In this document: positions 26,926 to 35,041 of the stretch, piece after piece
Layout: each line of letters opens with the position of its first letter
Numbering within the stretch: position 1 is the stretch's first letter
NCBI RefSeq assembly: GCF_030287445.1
Contig: NZ_JASVWB010000002.1
Span: 1,550,001 to 1,614,000 of the forward strand
DNA: 64,000 nt
Origin: Streptomyces sp. ALI-76-A
GTDB taxonomy: Bacteria; Actinomycetota; Actinomycetes; Streptomycetales; Streptomycetaceae
Reading direction: 5' to 3'
The notes under the pieces: generated by a model
Databases searched by the model: none
Told to the model about the DNA's origin: nothing
What the model saw: only the letters and a program-made list of their open reading frames with translations
Program-made: the position numbers and the translations under genes

Positions 26926-27720
26926 TCAGATGACGTTGAGGGCCACCGCGCAGCCCACTCCCCCGAGCAGCATGAACGCCGGCATCAGGACCTTCAGCTC
27001 GACCCAGCTGCCCGCCCGGAACCGCATGAACTTCGGCGGACCGATCGGGTACCAGCGCTTGCGGCCCACCGGTATCGGCCACAGGACCGGGCAGCCGGAG
27101 ACCGTCAGCGCGTCCCCGATGTCGTGCACCAGCGCGCCCAGCACGATCGGCAGCCCCAGCCACAGGTACTCCTGGCCCGGCGCCGTGAACAGCCAGTCCG
27201 CGCCGTTGCCCGGCTTGTCCAGCACCCCGGCGAGGATCCACGCGCTGGTCGCGGCCAGCAGCCAGACCAGTACGTCGGCGCTCTGGCCGCGGGTCGCCCG
27301 CCACAGCAGGCCCTCGATGGCCAGCACCATGTGCACGAACAGGAGCGCCAGCACGGCCCAGCGGCCACCGGTGATCGCCGCCACCGAGCCGCCCGCCCCG
27401 AGCAGGACGGCCCACAGCCAGGTGTGGGTGAGCGTGCGGTGCCCGCCGGAGCGGCGTGGGTCGCCCTGCTTCTTCGTGGCCTTGTAGACGGCGTAGGAGA
27501 GCTTGTCGACTATCTCGCACAGAGCCCGGGAGACCGGCCCGAAGGAGCGCGAGATGGTGGCGGCCTTGTGGTCGAGGTCCGGGGTCAGTGCCGCGCCGGC
27601 GCAGATCAGGGCCCCCGCGAGGAGAACCGGCCAGGGCATGGTGTGCCCGGTCGCGGCGGCAGCGGCGCCGACGCCGAGCCAGGCCGCGGCGCCCGACAGC
27701 GAGTGTGCTGGTCCCATCAT
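26926..27720 (-). CDS. YdjM-like membrane-bound metal-dependent hydrolase family protein
   Basis: 264 aa with several membrane helices. Features of the YdjM/DUF457 family are visible: MGPAHSLSGAAAW at the N-terminus, the acidic TPDLDHKAATI, GGHRTLTHTW, and ALVHDIGDALTVSGCPVLWPI. The His/Asp residues could bind metal at the membrane. The physiological role is not known. Start ATG 27720 is placed at the family N-terminus; the RBS is weak. It is divergent from the helicase gene. Confidence 0.88.
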   Translation of the reverse strand: MMGPAHSLSGAAAWLGVGAAAAATGHTMPWPVLLAGALICAGAALTPDLDHKAATISRSFGPVSRALCEIVDKLSYAVYKATKKQGDPRRSGGHRTLTHTWLWAVLLGAGGSVAAITGGRWAVLALLFVHMVLAIEGLLWRATRGQSADVLVWLLAATSAWILAGVLDKPGNGADWLFTAPGQEYLWLGLPIVLGALVHDIGDALTVSGCPVLWPIPVGRKRWYPIGPPKFMRFRAGSWVELKVLMPAFMLLGGVGCAVALNVI

Positions 27721-27865
27721 CGGAGTTGCCCGCCCCATTCTTGGTGTGCCGCTGTCCAGTTGACCGGGCGCACTGACGCTCCGTCGGCGACACAGCGTAG
27801 CGTTCGCGATCTTCGCGCTCGCAGCCGATTCCCCCATCCCGCGAAAGGGCAGGCAAGATGGGTGT

Positions 27866-30379
27866 GTGACCCTCATCGATCAGCTGCCGCCGACCGCCGA
27901 CCCCGACGCCCTCTACGAAGCCTTCGAGGCGTGGTCCCAGGAGCGCGGTCTCACCCTCTACCCCCACCAGGAGGAGGCGCTGATCGAGGTGGTCTCCGGG
28001 GCGAACGTGATCGTGTCGACGCCCACCGGCTCGGGCAAGAGCATGATCGCGGCGGGCGCGCACTTCGCCGCGCTGGCCCGTGACGAGGTCACCTTCTACA
28101 CGGCTCCGATCAAGGCGCTGGTGTCGGAGAAGTTCTTCGAGCTGTGCAAGATCTTCGGCACGGAGAACGTCGGCATGCTGACCGGTGACGCGTCCGTCAA
28201 CGCCGACGCCCCGGTGATCTGCTGCACCGCCGAGGTGCTGGCCTCGATCGCGCTGCGGGACGGCAAGCACGCGGACGTCGGCCAGGTCGTGATGGACGAG
28301 TTCCACTTCTACGCGGAGGCGGACCGCGGCTGGGCCTGGCAGATCCCGATCCTGGAGCTGCCCCAGGCCCAGTTCATCCTGATGTCGGCCACCCTCGGCG
28401 ACGTCGCGATGTTCGAGCAGGACCTCACCCGCCGCACCGGCCGCCCGACGTCGGTGGTCCGCTCGGCGACCCGTCCCGTGCCGCTGTCCTACGAGTACCG
28501 GCTCACGCCCCTCACCGAGACGCTGACCGAGCTGCTGGAGACCAAACAGGCACCGGTTTACATCGTGCACTTCACGCAGGCGCAGGCCGTGGAGCGGGCG
28601 CAGGCACTGATGAGCATCAACATGTGCACCCGCGCGGAGAAGGACCAGATCGCCGAGCTGATCGGCAACTTCCGCTTCACCACCAAGTTCGGCCGCAACC
28701 TGTCCCGGTACGTGCGGCACGGCATCGGCGTCCATCACGCCGGCATGCTGCCCAAGTACCGCCGTCTGGTGGAGAAGCTCGCCCAGGCCGGTCTGCTGAA
28801 GGTCATCTGCGGCACGGACACGCTGGGCGTGGGCGTCAACGTCCCCATCCGCACCGTCCTGTTCACGGCGCTGACCAAGTACGACGGCACCCGCGTGCGC
28901 ACGCTGCGCGCCCGTGAGTTCCACCAGATCGCGGGCCGGGCCGGACGGGCGGGCTTCGACACGGCGGGCTTCGTGGTCGCCCAGGCTCCCGAGCACGTCG
29001 TCGAGAACGAGAAGTCGCTCGCCAAGGCGGGCGACGACCCGAAGAAGCGCCGCAAGGTCGTCCGCAAGAAGGCTCCCGAGGGGTTCGTCGGGTGGACGGA
29101 GAACACCTTCGAGAAGCTGATCACCTCCGATCCGGAGCCGCTGACCTCCCGCTTCCGGGTCACGCACACGATGCTGCTGTCGGTGATCGCCCGGCCCGGC
29201 AACGCCTTCGCGGCGATGCGGCACCTGCTGGAGGACAACCACGAGCCGCGCAAGCAGCAGCTGCGGCACATCCGGCGCGCGATCGCGATCTACCGCTCGC
29301 TGCTGGACGGCGGCATCGTCGAGAAGCTGGACACGCCGGACGCCGAGGGCCGTATCGTCCGGCTGACGGTCGATCTTCAGCAGGACTTCGCCCTCAACCA
29401 GCCGCTGTCCACCTTCGCGCTGGCCGCGTTCGAACTCCTCGACCCGGAGTCGCCGTCCTACGCCCTGGACATGGTGTCCGTCGTCGAGTCGACGCTGGAC
29501 GACCCGCGGCAGATCCTCGCCGCCCAGCAGAACAAGGCGCGCGGCGAGGCCGTGGCCGCGATGAAGTCGGACGGCGTCGAGTACGAGGAGCGCATGGAAC
29601 GGCTCCAGGACATCACGTACCCGAAGCCCCTGGAGGAGCTCCTCTTCCACGCGTACGACACCTACCGCAAGAGCCACCCCTGGGTGGGCGACCATCCGCT
29701 GTCGCCGAAGTCCGTCGTGCGGGACATGTACGAACGGGCGATGTCCTTCACCGAGTTGGTGTCCCACTACGAGCTGGCGCGCACCGAGGGCATCGTGCTG
29801 CGCTACCTCGCCGGGGCCTACAAGGCCCTCGACCACACCGTCCCGGACGACATCAAGTCGGAGGACCTGCAGGATCTGATCGAGTGGCTGGGCGAGATGG
29901 TGCGCCAGGTCGACTCCAGCCTGCTGGACGAGTGGGAGCAGCTCGCCAACCCCGAGGTGATGACCGCGGAGGAGGCCCAGGAGAAGGCCGACGAGGTCAA
30001 GCCGGTCACCACCAACGCCCGTGCCTTCCGTGTGCTCGTCCGCAACGCCATGTTCCGTCGGGTCGAGCTCGCCGCCCTGGACCAGGTCGAGGAGCTCGGC
30101 GAGATGGACGCGGACTCCGGCTGGGACGCCGACGCCTGGGGCGAGGCGATGGACAAGTACTGGGACGAGTACGACGACCTCGGCACCGGACCGGACGCCC
30201 GCGGCCCCAAGTTGCTGCTGATCGAGGAGGAGCCGCAGCACGGCCTGTGGCGCGTCCGCCAGATCTTCGACGACCCGAACGACGATCACGACTGGGGCAT
30301 CAGCGCGGAGGTCGACCTCGCGGCCTCCGACGCCGAGGGCCGTGCGATCGTTCGTGTCACCGACGTCGGCCAGTTGTGA
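27866..30379 (+). CDS. Ski2-like DEAD/DEAH-box helicase
   Basis: 837 aa. Motif I STPTGSGKS (~51-59), motif II DEFH (~144-147), motif III MSATL, then motif V TDTLGVGVNVP and motif VI QIAGRAGRAG, followed by a long C-terminal region (DUF3516-type in actinobacteria). The layout is that of Ski2/Mtr4-like SF2 helicases, so it likely unwinds RNA in turnover or ribosome work. The GTG start at 27866 leads directly into the first helix. The thioesterase gene begins 19 bp after its stop, so the two may be co-transcribed. Confidence 0.93.
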   Translation: MTLIDQLPPTADPDALYEAFEAWSQERGLTLYPHQEEALIEVVSGANVIVSTPTGSGKSMIAAGAHFAALARDEVTFYTAPIKALVSEKFFELCKIFGTENVGMLTGDASVNADAPVICCTAEVLASIALRDGKHADVGQVVMDEFHFYAEADRGWAWQIPILELPQAQFILMSATLGDVAMFEQDLTRRTGRPTSVVRSATRPVPLSYEYRLTPLTETLTELLETKQAPVYIVHFTQAQAVERAQALMSINMCTRAEKDQIAELIGNFRFTTKFGRNLSRYVRHGIGVHHAGMLPKYRRLVEKLAQAGLLKVICGTDTLGVGVNVPIRTVLFTALTKYDGTRVRTLRAREFHQIAGRAGRAGFDTAGFVVAQAPEHVVENEKSLAKAGDDPKKRRKVVRKKAPEGFVGWTENTFEKLITSDPEPLTSRFRVTHTMLLSVIARPGNAFAAMRHLLEDNHEPRKQQLRHIRRAIAIYRSLLDGGIVEKLDTPDAEGRIVRLTVDLQQDFALNQPLSTFALAAFELLDPESPSYALDMVSVVESTLDDPRQILAAQQNKARGEAVAAMKSDGVEYEERMERLQDITYPKPLEELLFHAYDTYRKSHPWVGDHPLSPKSVVRDMYERAMSFTELVSHYELARTEGIVLRYLAGAYKALDHTVPDDIKSEDLQDLIEWLGEMVRQVDSSLLDEWEQLANPEVMTAEEAQEKADEVKPVTTNARAFRVLVRNAMFRRVELAALDQVEELGEMDADSGWDADAWGEAMDKYWDEYDDLGTGPDARGPKLLLIEEEPQHGLWRVRQIFDDPNDDHDWGISAEVDLAASDAEGRAIVRVTDVGQL

Positions 30380-30398
30380 GCACAGGAGAATCCCACCC

Positions 30399-31268
30399 AT
30401 GACGACGAACCCGGCCGAGAAGCTCGTCGACCTGCTCGACCTGGAGCAGATCGAGGTCAACATCTTCCGGGGCCGCAGCCCGCAGGAGTCCCTGCAGCGC
30501 GTCTTCGGCGGCCAGGTGGCCGGCCAGGCGCTGGTGGCCGCCGGTCGCACCACGCAGGGCGACCGCCCGGTGCACTCGCTGCACGCGTACTTCCTGCGTC
30601 CTGGCCGGCCCGGGGTGCCGATCGTGTACCAGGTCGAGCGGGTGCGGGACGGCCGGTCCTTCACGACCCGCCGGGTCACCGCGGTGCAGCAGGGCCGCAC
30701 GATCTTCAATCTCACCGCCTCCTTCCACAAACCTGAACAGGGGAGCTTCGAGCACCAGTTGCCGCCGGCCCGCAAGGTCCCGGACCCGGAGTCCCTGCCG
30801 ACGGTCACGGACGAGATCCGGGAGCATCTCGGCGAGCTGCCCGAGCAGTTGGAACGGATGGCCAGGCGCCAGCCCTTCGACATCCGCTACGTGGACCGGC
30901 TGCGCTGGAGGACCGAGGAGGTCAAGGACGCCGAGCCGCGCAGCGCGGTGTGGATGCGCGCGGTCGGGCCGCTCGGCGACGACCCGCTGGTGCACACCTG
31001 CGCGCTGACCTACGCCAGCGACATGACCCTCCTGGACGCCGTCCGCATCCCGGTCGAACCGCTGTGGGGTCCGCGCGGCTTCGACATGGCGTCGCTGGAC
31101 CACGCCATGTGGTTCCACCGGCCGTTCCGCGCGGACGAGTGGTTCCTGTACGACCAGGAGTCACCGATCGCGACGGGCGGACGAGGGCTGGCCCGCGGCC
31201 GGATCTACGACCTGGAGGGCAGGCTGCTGGTGTCGGTCGTCCAGGAAGGGCTGTTCAGGGCCTTGTAG
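30399..31268 (+). CDS. tesB: acyl-CoA thioesterase II
   Basis: 289 aa, the normal TesB length, with two hotdog domains. Family segments include RVFGGQVAGQALVAAGRT, HSLHAYFLRPG, TYASDMTLLDA (catalytic Asp) and the C-terminal SLDHAMWFHRPFRADEW with VVQEGLFR (catalytic Gln). It hydrolyses acyl-CoA to free fatty acid and CoA. An AGGAG RBS precedes ATG 30399. Its 3' end overlaps the end of the convergent downstream gene by 108 bp. Confidence 0.95.
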   Translation: MTTNPAEKLVDLLDLEQIEVNIFRGRSPQESLQRVFGGQVAGQALVAAGRTTQGDRPVHSLHAYFLRPGRPGVPIVYQVERVRDGRSFTTRRVTAVQQGRTIFNLTASFHKPEQGSFEHQLPPARKVPDPESLPTVTDEIREHLGELPEQLERMARRQPFDIRYVDRLRWRTEEVKDAEPRSAVWMRAVGPLGDDPLVHTCALTYASDMTLLDAVRIPVEPLWGPRGFDMASLDHAMWFHRPFRADEWFLYDQESPIATGGRGLARGRIYDLEGRLLVSVVQEGLFRAL

Positions 31269-32219
31269 ACGCGGGAGGGGTTGCTCCGGGCCTGTGGAAC
31301 CGGGACGGGTGGTCAGGGGCTCAGCCGGCCGGGATGTGTCCCGGCCACGGCGCAGCCAGCCCAGCAGCTTCCGGGGCGGACGCGGCTGCTCGGACGGGGA
31401 CGGATGACGGTGCCCCACGGACGGGCCCGGTCGTGCCGTGGGGCGCGGCGCAGGCTGTTGCTCCCGTGCCTCCTCCAGGCAGCGAGCCAGGTCGCTCCGC
31501 AGCCACCCGATCTCGTCCGGATCGTCCGCCGTCATGATCCTCTCGGCCAGGCGTGCGGCGGGTGATCCCGGGGCGCCGTGGGTGGGCGGTCCGGGCCGGA
31601 AGCGGTTCACGTGCGAGCGCTCGTAGGGGTCCGTGACGATCTCCGCGACCTGGACGGGGTCGAGGAACGCGGCCACGGCTCCGGCCTGTTCCCACGGATC
31701 GGTGGCCTGCCGCAGCAGGAAGCCCAGGTGTCGTCCGCGCCAGTTGCGGGGGCGCAGGTCCAGGCCGGCGTCGAGCTGGTCACGCAGTCCCTCGGGCATG
31801 CGGGCCCGCAGCAGCCGGGAGTTCTTCTCGTCCACCGCGAACTGCCGCAGTTCCTCGGCGAGGTACTGCCAGACCACGGTGCGGTAGCGGTTGAGATAGA
31901 ACGTGACCGGCACCACCAGGCCGAGGCGTGCCAGGCGGGTGAAGCGGCCCGGCGGCACCTCCATGACCGCCGCGCCCTCCGTGGCCCCCACGGTCTTCAC
32001 CCGCTCGCGCAGGGAGTCGGGAAAACCTTCGCCCGCGCACAGCCGGTCGATCTCGGAGCGGGGGACGCGTCGGCCCCCGCCTCCTTCGTCCGGCAGGGTA
32101 CGGACGTGTCCGAGGTGCACGGCGAGATCGAACTCGCCCCGCTTCAGGCCCAGTTCACGGGCGGCACGGCTCGGCGCGCAGGAGAGGCGGTGGGGTGTGG
32201 TGATGGTGTCGGTCGGCAT
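31161..32219 (-). CDS. DUF6397-like protein with a putative N-terminal DNA-binding domain
   Basis: 352 aa, ATG 32219 after GGGGGAGA. The N-terminal ~70 residues (SRAARELGLKRGEFDLAVHLGHVRTLPDEGG...RVPRSEIDRL) look like a helix-turn-helix reading a short loop. The middle (TFYLNRYRTVVWQYLAEELRQFAVDE, NWRGRHLGFLLRQATDPWEQAGAVAAFL) is the conserved core of a Streptomyces-specific family. The last ~100 residues are Pro/Arg-rich and disordered. They are encoded where the gene overlaps tesB on the opposite strand. Function unknown. Confidence 0.8.
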   Translation of the reverse strand: MPTDTITTPHRLSCAPSRAARELGLKRGEFDLAVHLGHVRTLPDEGGGGRRVPRSEIDRLCAGEGFPDSLRERVKTVGATEGAAVMEVPPGRFTRLARLGLVVPVTFYLNRYRTVVWQYLAEELRQFAVDEKNSRLLRARMPEGLRDQLDAGLDLRPRNWRGRHLGFLLRQATDPWEQAGAVAAFLDPVQVAEIVTDPYERSHVNRFRPGPPTHGAPGSPAARLAERIMTADDPDEIGWLRSDLARCLEEAREQQPAPRPTARPGPSVGHRHPSPSEQPRPPRKLLGWLRRGRDTSRPAEPLTTRPGSTGPEQPLPRLQGPEQPFLDDRHQQPALQVVDPAAGQPSSARRDR

Positions 32220-32352
32220 GGCCGGTCTCCCCCGTGGAGTCGGTGCTCACGCGGTGTGCGTTCGCGGTGACAGAAACGGTAGCCGGTTCGGCGCATCGCG
32301 GAACGGGCCTGTGGATAACTCCAGGGGAGTCGAGAAAAGAGCAGGTCAGACG

Positions 32353-32766
32353 TCAGACGTCCTCTCCGGGGTTTCGCCCGGGGCGGCGGGCGTCGATCGT
32401 GAGGTGCTCGCCGACCCGGTTGACGAGCAGGGTCATCTCGTAGGCGATCTGGCCGATGTCGGCCTCCGCGCCGCTGAACACGCACAGGCAGCTGCCGGTG
32501 CCCGCGGCGGTGACGAACAGCACCGCGTCGTCGAACTCGACCATCGTCTGCCGCACTTGGCCCGCGCCGAAGTGCCGTCCCGAGCCCTTGGCCAGGCTGT
32601 GTAATCCGGACGAGACGGCGGCGAGGTGCTCGGCGTCCTCGCGGCGCAGTCCCGTGCTCGCCCCCGTCACCAGCCCGTCGTTGGACAGGACCAGAGCGTG
32701 CCGTACGTGTTCCACGCGCTCGGTCAGGTCGTCGAGCAGCCAGCCAAGTCCCCGGTTCTGCGCCAT
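32353..32766 (-). CDS. orphan roadblock/LC7 protein (CvnB paralogue)
   Basis: 137 aa, ATG 32766 after GGGGAGA. GWLLDDLTERVEHVRHALVLSNDG, LRREDAEHLAAVSSG, LAKGSGRHFGAG and VRQTMVEFDDAVLFV closely match the CvnB protein encoded at 34604-35041. Roadblock proteins bind or regulate the small GTPase-like CvnD. It lies outside the conservon, past a gene on the other strand, so it is probably a duplicated copy that could compete for the same GTPase. Confidence 0.9.
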   Translation of the reverse strand: MAQNRGLGWLLDDLTERVEHVRHALVLSNDGLVTGASTGLRREDAEHLAAVSSGLHSLAKGSGRHFGAGQVRQTMVEFDDAVLFVTAAGTGSCLCVFSGAEADIGQIAYEMTLLVNRVGEHLTIDARRPGRNPGEDV

Positions 32767-32862
32767 GGTTCGGTCTCCCCGTGTGACATCTCCTCCCTGG
32801 CCGGAGGATCTCTCCCCGCCAGCCTTCCTTACGACCGGCGTCCGGGCAAGGAGGATGGAGCC

Positions 32863-33291
32863 ATGGCAGAGAAGATGACTGACACCGAATGGCGGGAGTT
32901 CGTCTCCGACGGAACCCGCACCGGAAAACTGTCCACCGTACGCTCCGACGGGAGCCCGCACGTGGCGCCGATCTGGTTCCTGCTGGACGGGGACGACGTG
33001 GTGTTCAACACCGGCAAGGACACGGTGAAGGGGCGCAATCTGGCCCGGGACGGCCGGGTCGCGCTGTGCGTGGACGACGACCGGCCGCCCTTCGACTTCG
33101 TGGTGCTCCAGGGCCGCGCCCGGATCATCGAGGAACTCGACCATGTCCGGCACTGGGCCGGCCGCATCGCGGCGCGGTACATGGGCGAGGACCGGGCCGA
33201 GGAGTTCGGCGCCCGGAACGGCGTGCCGGGCGAACTCCTCGTACGGGTCGCGGTCGAGAAGGTCCTGGCGCAGAAGGCCGTCGCCGACTGA
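32863..33291 (+). CDS. PPOX-class (pyridoxamine phosphate oxidase-like) F420/FMN-binding protein
   Basis: 142 aa split-barrel protein: TGKLSTVRSDGSPHVAPIWFLLDGDDVVFNTG, then KGRNLARDGRVALCVDDDRPPFDFVVLQG. The pattern fits PPOX-type, F420-dependent reductases or FMN-binding proteins. An AAGGAGG RBS precedes ATG 32863. It is divergent from the orphan roadblock gene and convergent with cvnD (27 bp). The cofactor cannot be settled from the sequence. Confidence 0.88.
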   Translation: MAEKMTDTEWREFVSDGTRTGKLSTVRSDGSPHVAPIWFLLDGDDVVFNTGKDTVKGRNLARDGRVALCVDDDRPPFDFVVLQGRARIIEELDHVRHWAGRIAARYMGEDRAEEFGARNGVPGELLVRVAVEKVLAQKAVAD

Positions 33292-33318
33292 GGACGGCAC
33301 CGGGCCCGACGGCGCGGA

Positions 33319-33924
33319 TCAACCCACCGAGTCGAGCAGCCGGGCGGTGTGCATCCGCCCGGCGTACTCGACCAGCCGGATCAGCACCTCCTTGCCCGAG
33401 TCGCGGTCGCGGGCGTCGCACAGGACCACGGGCGTGCCCGGGTCGAGATCCAGGGCGCGCGAGACGTCCTGGGCGCCGTACGTCCGGGCGCCCGCGAAGC
33501 AGTTGACGGCCACCACGAACGGGATGTGCCGGTGCTCGAAGTAGTCCACCGCCGGGAAGCAGTCCTCCAGGCGGCGGGTGTCGGCGAGGACCACCGCGCC
33601 GAGGGCGCCCTGGGAGAGTTCGTCCCACAGGAACCAGAAGCGGTCCTGGCCCGGCGTGCCGAACAGGTAGAGGGACAGGCCGGAGCGGATGGTGATCCGC
33701 CCGAAGTCCATGGCGACCGTGGTGGTGACCTTCTGGTCCACGCCACCGGTGTCGTCCACCGACTGCCCTGCTTCACTGAGCAGTTCCTCGGTGCGCAGCG
33801 GCCGGATCTCGCTGACGGCACCGACCAGGGTCGTCTTGCCCACGCCGAACCCGCCGGCGACCAGTATCTTCAACGCCAGGGCGGTCGTCTCGCCGTCCTG
33901 GGCGTCGGAGTGCTCGGAGACCAT
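33319..33924 (-). CDS. cvnD: conservon GTP/ATP-binding protein CvnD
   Basis: 201 aa small GTPase-like protein. P-loop GGFGVGKTT (~24-32), switch region TTVAMDFGRI, G3-like LFGTPGQDRF, and VAVNCF in place of NKxD. It is the output module of the conservon, membrane-attached via CvnA-C in a G-protein-like complex. It is usually coupled to cvnC, but here it starts 243 bp after the cvnC stop. Confidence 0.93.
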   Translation of the reverse strand: MVSEHSDAQDGETTALALKILVAGGFGVGKTTLVGAVSEIRPLRTEELLSEAGQSVDDTGGVDQKVTTTVAMDFGRITIRSGLSLYLFGTPGQDRFWFLWDELSQGALGAVVLADTRRLEDCFPAVDYFEHRHIPFVVAVNCFAGARTYGAQDVSRALDLDPGTPVVLCDARDRDSGKEVLIRLVEYAGRMHTARLLDSVG

Positions 33925-33927
33925 CGA

Positions 33928-34167
33928 TCACTTCTCTCGGGAGGGCCGGCAACGGTCGACCTCGGGGAGTGGGTTCCGCGTCCCGGCGGACGGTCCGCCC
34001 GCGGCGGCCTCGGTGCGGGGGCGCGACGTCAGCATGATGACAACCGCGGCCTCTCTCCGAGGGTGTTGGACCGCTATGTGCGCGATCTGACCGAGTCGTG
34101 GCCATGCGGTGTGCGAAAGGGCGCACAAGGGGGCGCCGCTCGGGACCGGATGGGTGCGCGCGTGCAT
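33928..34167 (-). other. 243-bp gap between cvnC and cvnD, with a 79-codon open frame
   Basis: An open frame begins with ATG directly after the cvnC TAG and ends three bases before the cvnD ATG. Codon choice is poor for this genome (CTT, GCA, ATA, AGA, CCA, CGA), so I doubt it is a functional protein. Normally cvnC and cvnD abut or overlap. The segment may instead carry a promoter for cvnD; I see no strong one. Confidence 0.4.
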
Positions 34168-34581
34168 CTATAGGGCCCGCAGCCCTTCGATCACTTCGCG
34201 CAGAATCCGTTCGTCGGGGAGTTGCGCGGGCGGCACGGGTCGGCTGACGGTGACCCGGCCGAGTTCCAGGAGGTCGCCGAGGAGGACCCTGACCACGCCC
34301 ACCGGCAGGTCCGCGCCCGCACCGAGTTCCGCGACCGACTGCGTCTCCGCGCGGCACAGGTCGACCAGGGCCCGGTGTTCCGGGCCCAGCGCGGTGTCGT
34401 CGTCGAAGCCGGGCGTGCCCGTGTCGAGGGTGACCAGGGCGATCAGGTCGAAGCGCACCCCGGTGGGACCGGGTCTGGTGCGTCCACCGGTCATGGCGTA
34501 CGGACGCACCAGGGGGCCGGCCTCGCCGTCGTACCACTGGCTGCCCTGCTCGCGCTGAGTGCCCGTCATGTCCTCGGTCAT
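34168..34581 (-). CDS. cvnC: conservon DUF742 protein CvnC
   Basis: 137 aa DUF742: QWYDGEAGPLVRPYAMTGGRTRP, FDLIALVTL, and a C-terminal winged-helix-like part (QSVAELGAGADLPVGVVRVLLGDLLELGRVTV ... EVIEGLRAL). It is the third conservon component, thought to link the kinase and roadblock proteins to the GTPase. The start at 34581 gives the MTEDMTG N-terminus; ATG 34569 is an alternative. Confidence 0.92.
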   Translation of the reverse strand: MTEDMTGTQREQGSQWYDGEAGPLVRPYAMTGGRTRPGPTGVRFDLIALVTLDTGTPGFDDDTALGPEHRALVDLCRAETQSVAELGAGADLPVGVVRVLLGDLLELGRVTVSRPVPPAQLPDERILREVIEGLRAL

Positions 34582-34603
34582 GTGCCTGGACCGCCTTCTC
34601 GCG

Positions 34604-35041
34604 TCATCCCGCGACGGGGGGCCGCGCACCGGCCCGTGGTGCCGTGTACAGGTGCTCGCCGACGCGCTTGACCAGCCGTGCCATCTCGTACGCGACCAGG
34701 CCTATGTCCGCGGTCACGGCGGTGAGGACGGCGAGGCAGGAGCCGTCGCCCGCGGCGGCCACGAAGAGGAAGCCGTCGTCCATCTCCACCATGGTCTGGC
34801 GCACGCCGCCGGCCCCGAAGTGCCGGCCTGCGCCCTTGGCCAGGCTGTGGAAACCGGAGGCGACGGCGGCCAGGTGCTCGGCGTCCTCACGGCGGAGATC
34901 GGTCGAGGCACCCACCGCGAGCCCGTCGTTGGACAGCACCACCGCGTGCCGCACCTCGCTCACTCGCACCACCAAGTCGTCCAGCAGCCAGTCGAGTTCA
35001 CCGGTCCGCTGGGCGGCTCTCATACTCGGGTCCTGGATCAT
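34604..35041 (-). CDS. cvnB: conservon roadblock/LC7 protein CvnB
   Basis: 145 aa roadblock protein (DWLLDDLVVRVSEVRHAVVLSNDGLAVGAS, LAKGAGRHFGAGG). ATG 35041 overlaps the end of cvnA by ATGA. CvnB proteins interact with CvnD and regulate it. An almost full-length paralogue lies at 32353-32766. Confidence 0.94.
   Translation of the reverse strand: MIQDPSMRAAQRTGELDWLLDDLVVRVSEVRHAVVLSNDGLAVGASTDLRREDAEHLAAVASGFHSLAKGAGRHFGAGGVRQTMVEMDDGFLFVAAAGDGSCLAVLTAVTADIGLVAYEMARLVKRVGEHLYTAPRAGARPPVAG

Noticed and set aside
23153..30883. A giant minus-strand open frame of about 2,500 codons
   Set aside because: It lies antisense to several well-supported genes (ABC exporter, L31, helicase), and its translation shows no domain. 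Absence of stops is expected at this GC content.
33928..34167. 79-aa gene between cvnC and cvnD
   Set aside because: Position is suggestive, but codon usage has many rare codons and no recognisable protein pattern, so it is listed only as an open frame in a gap.
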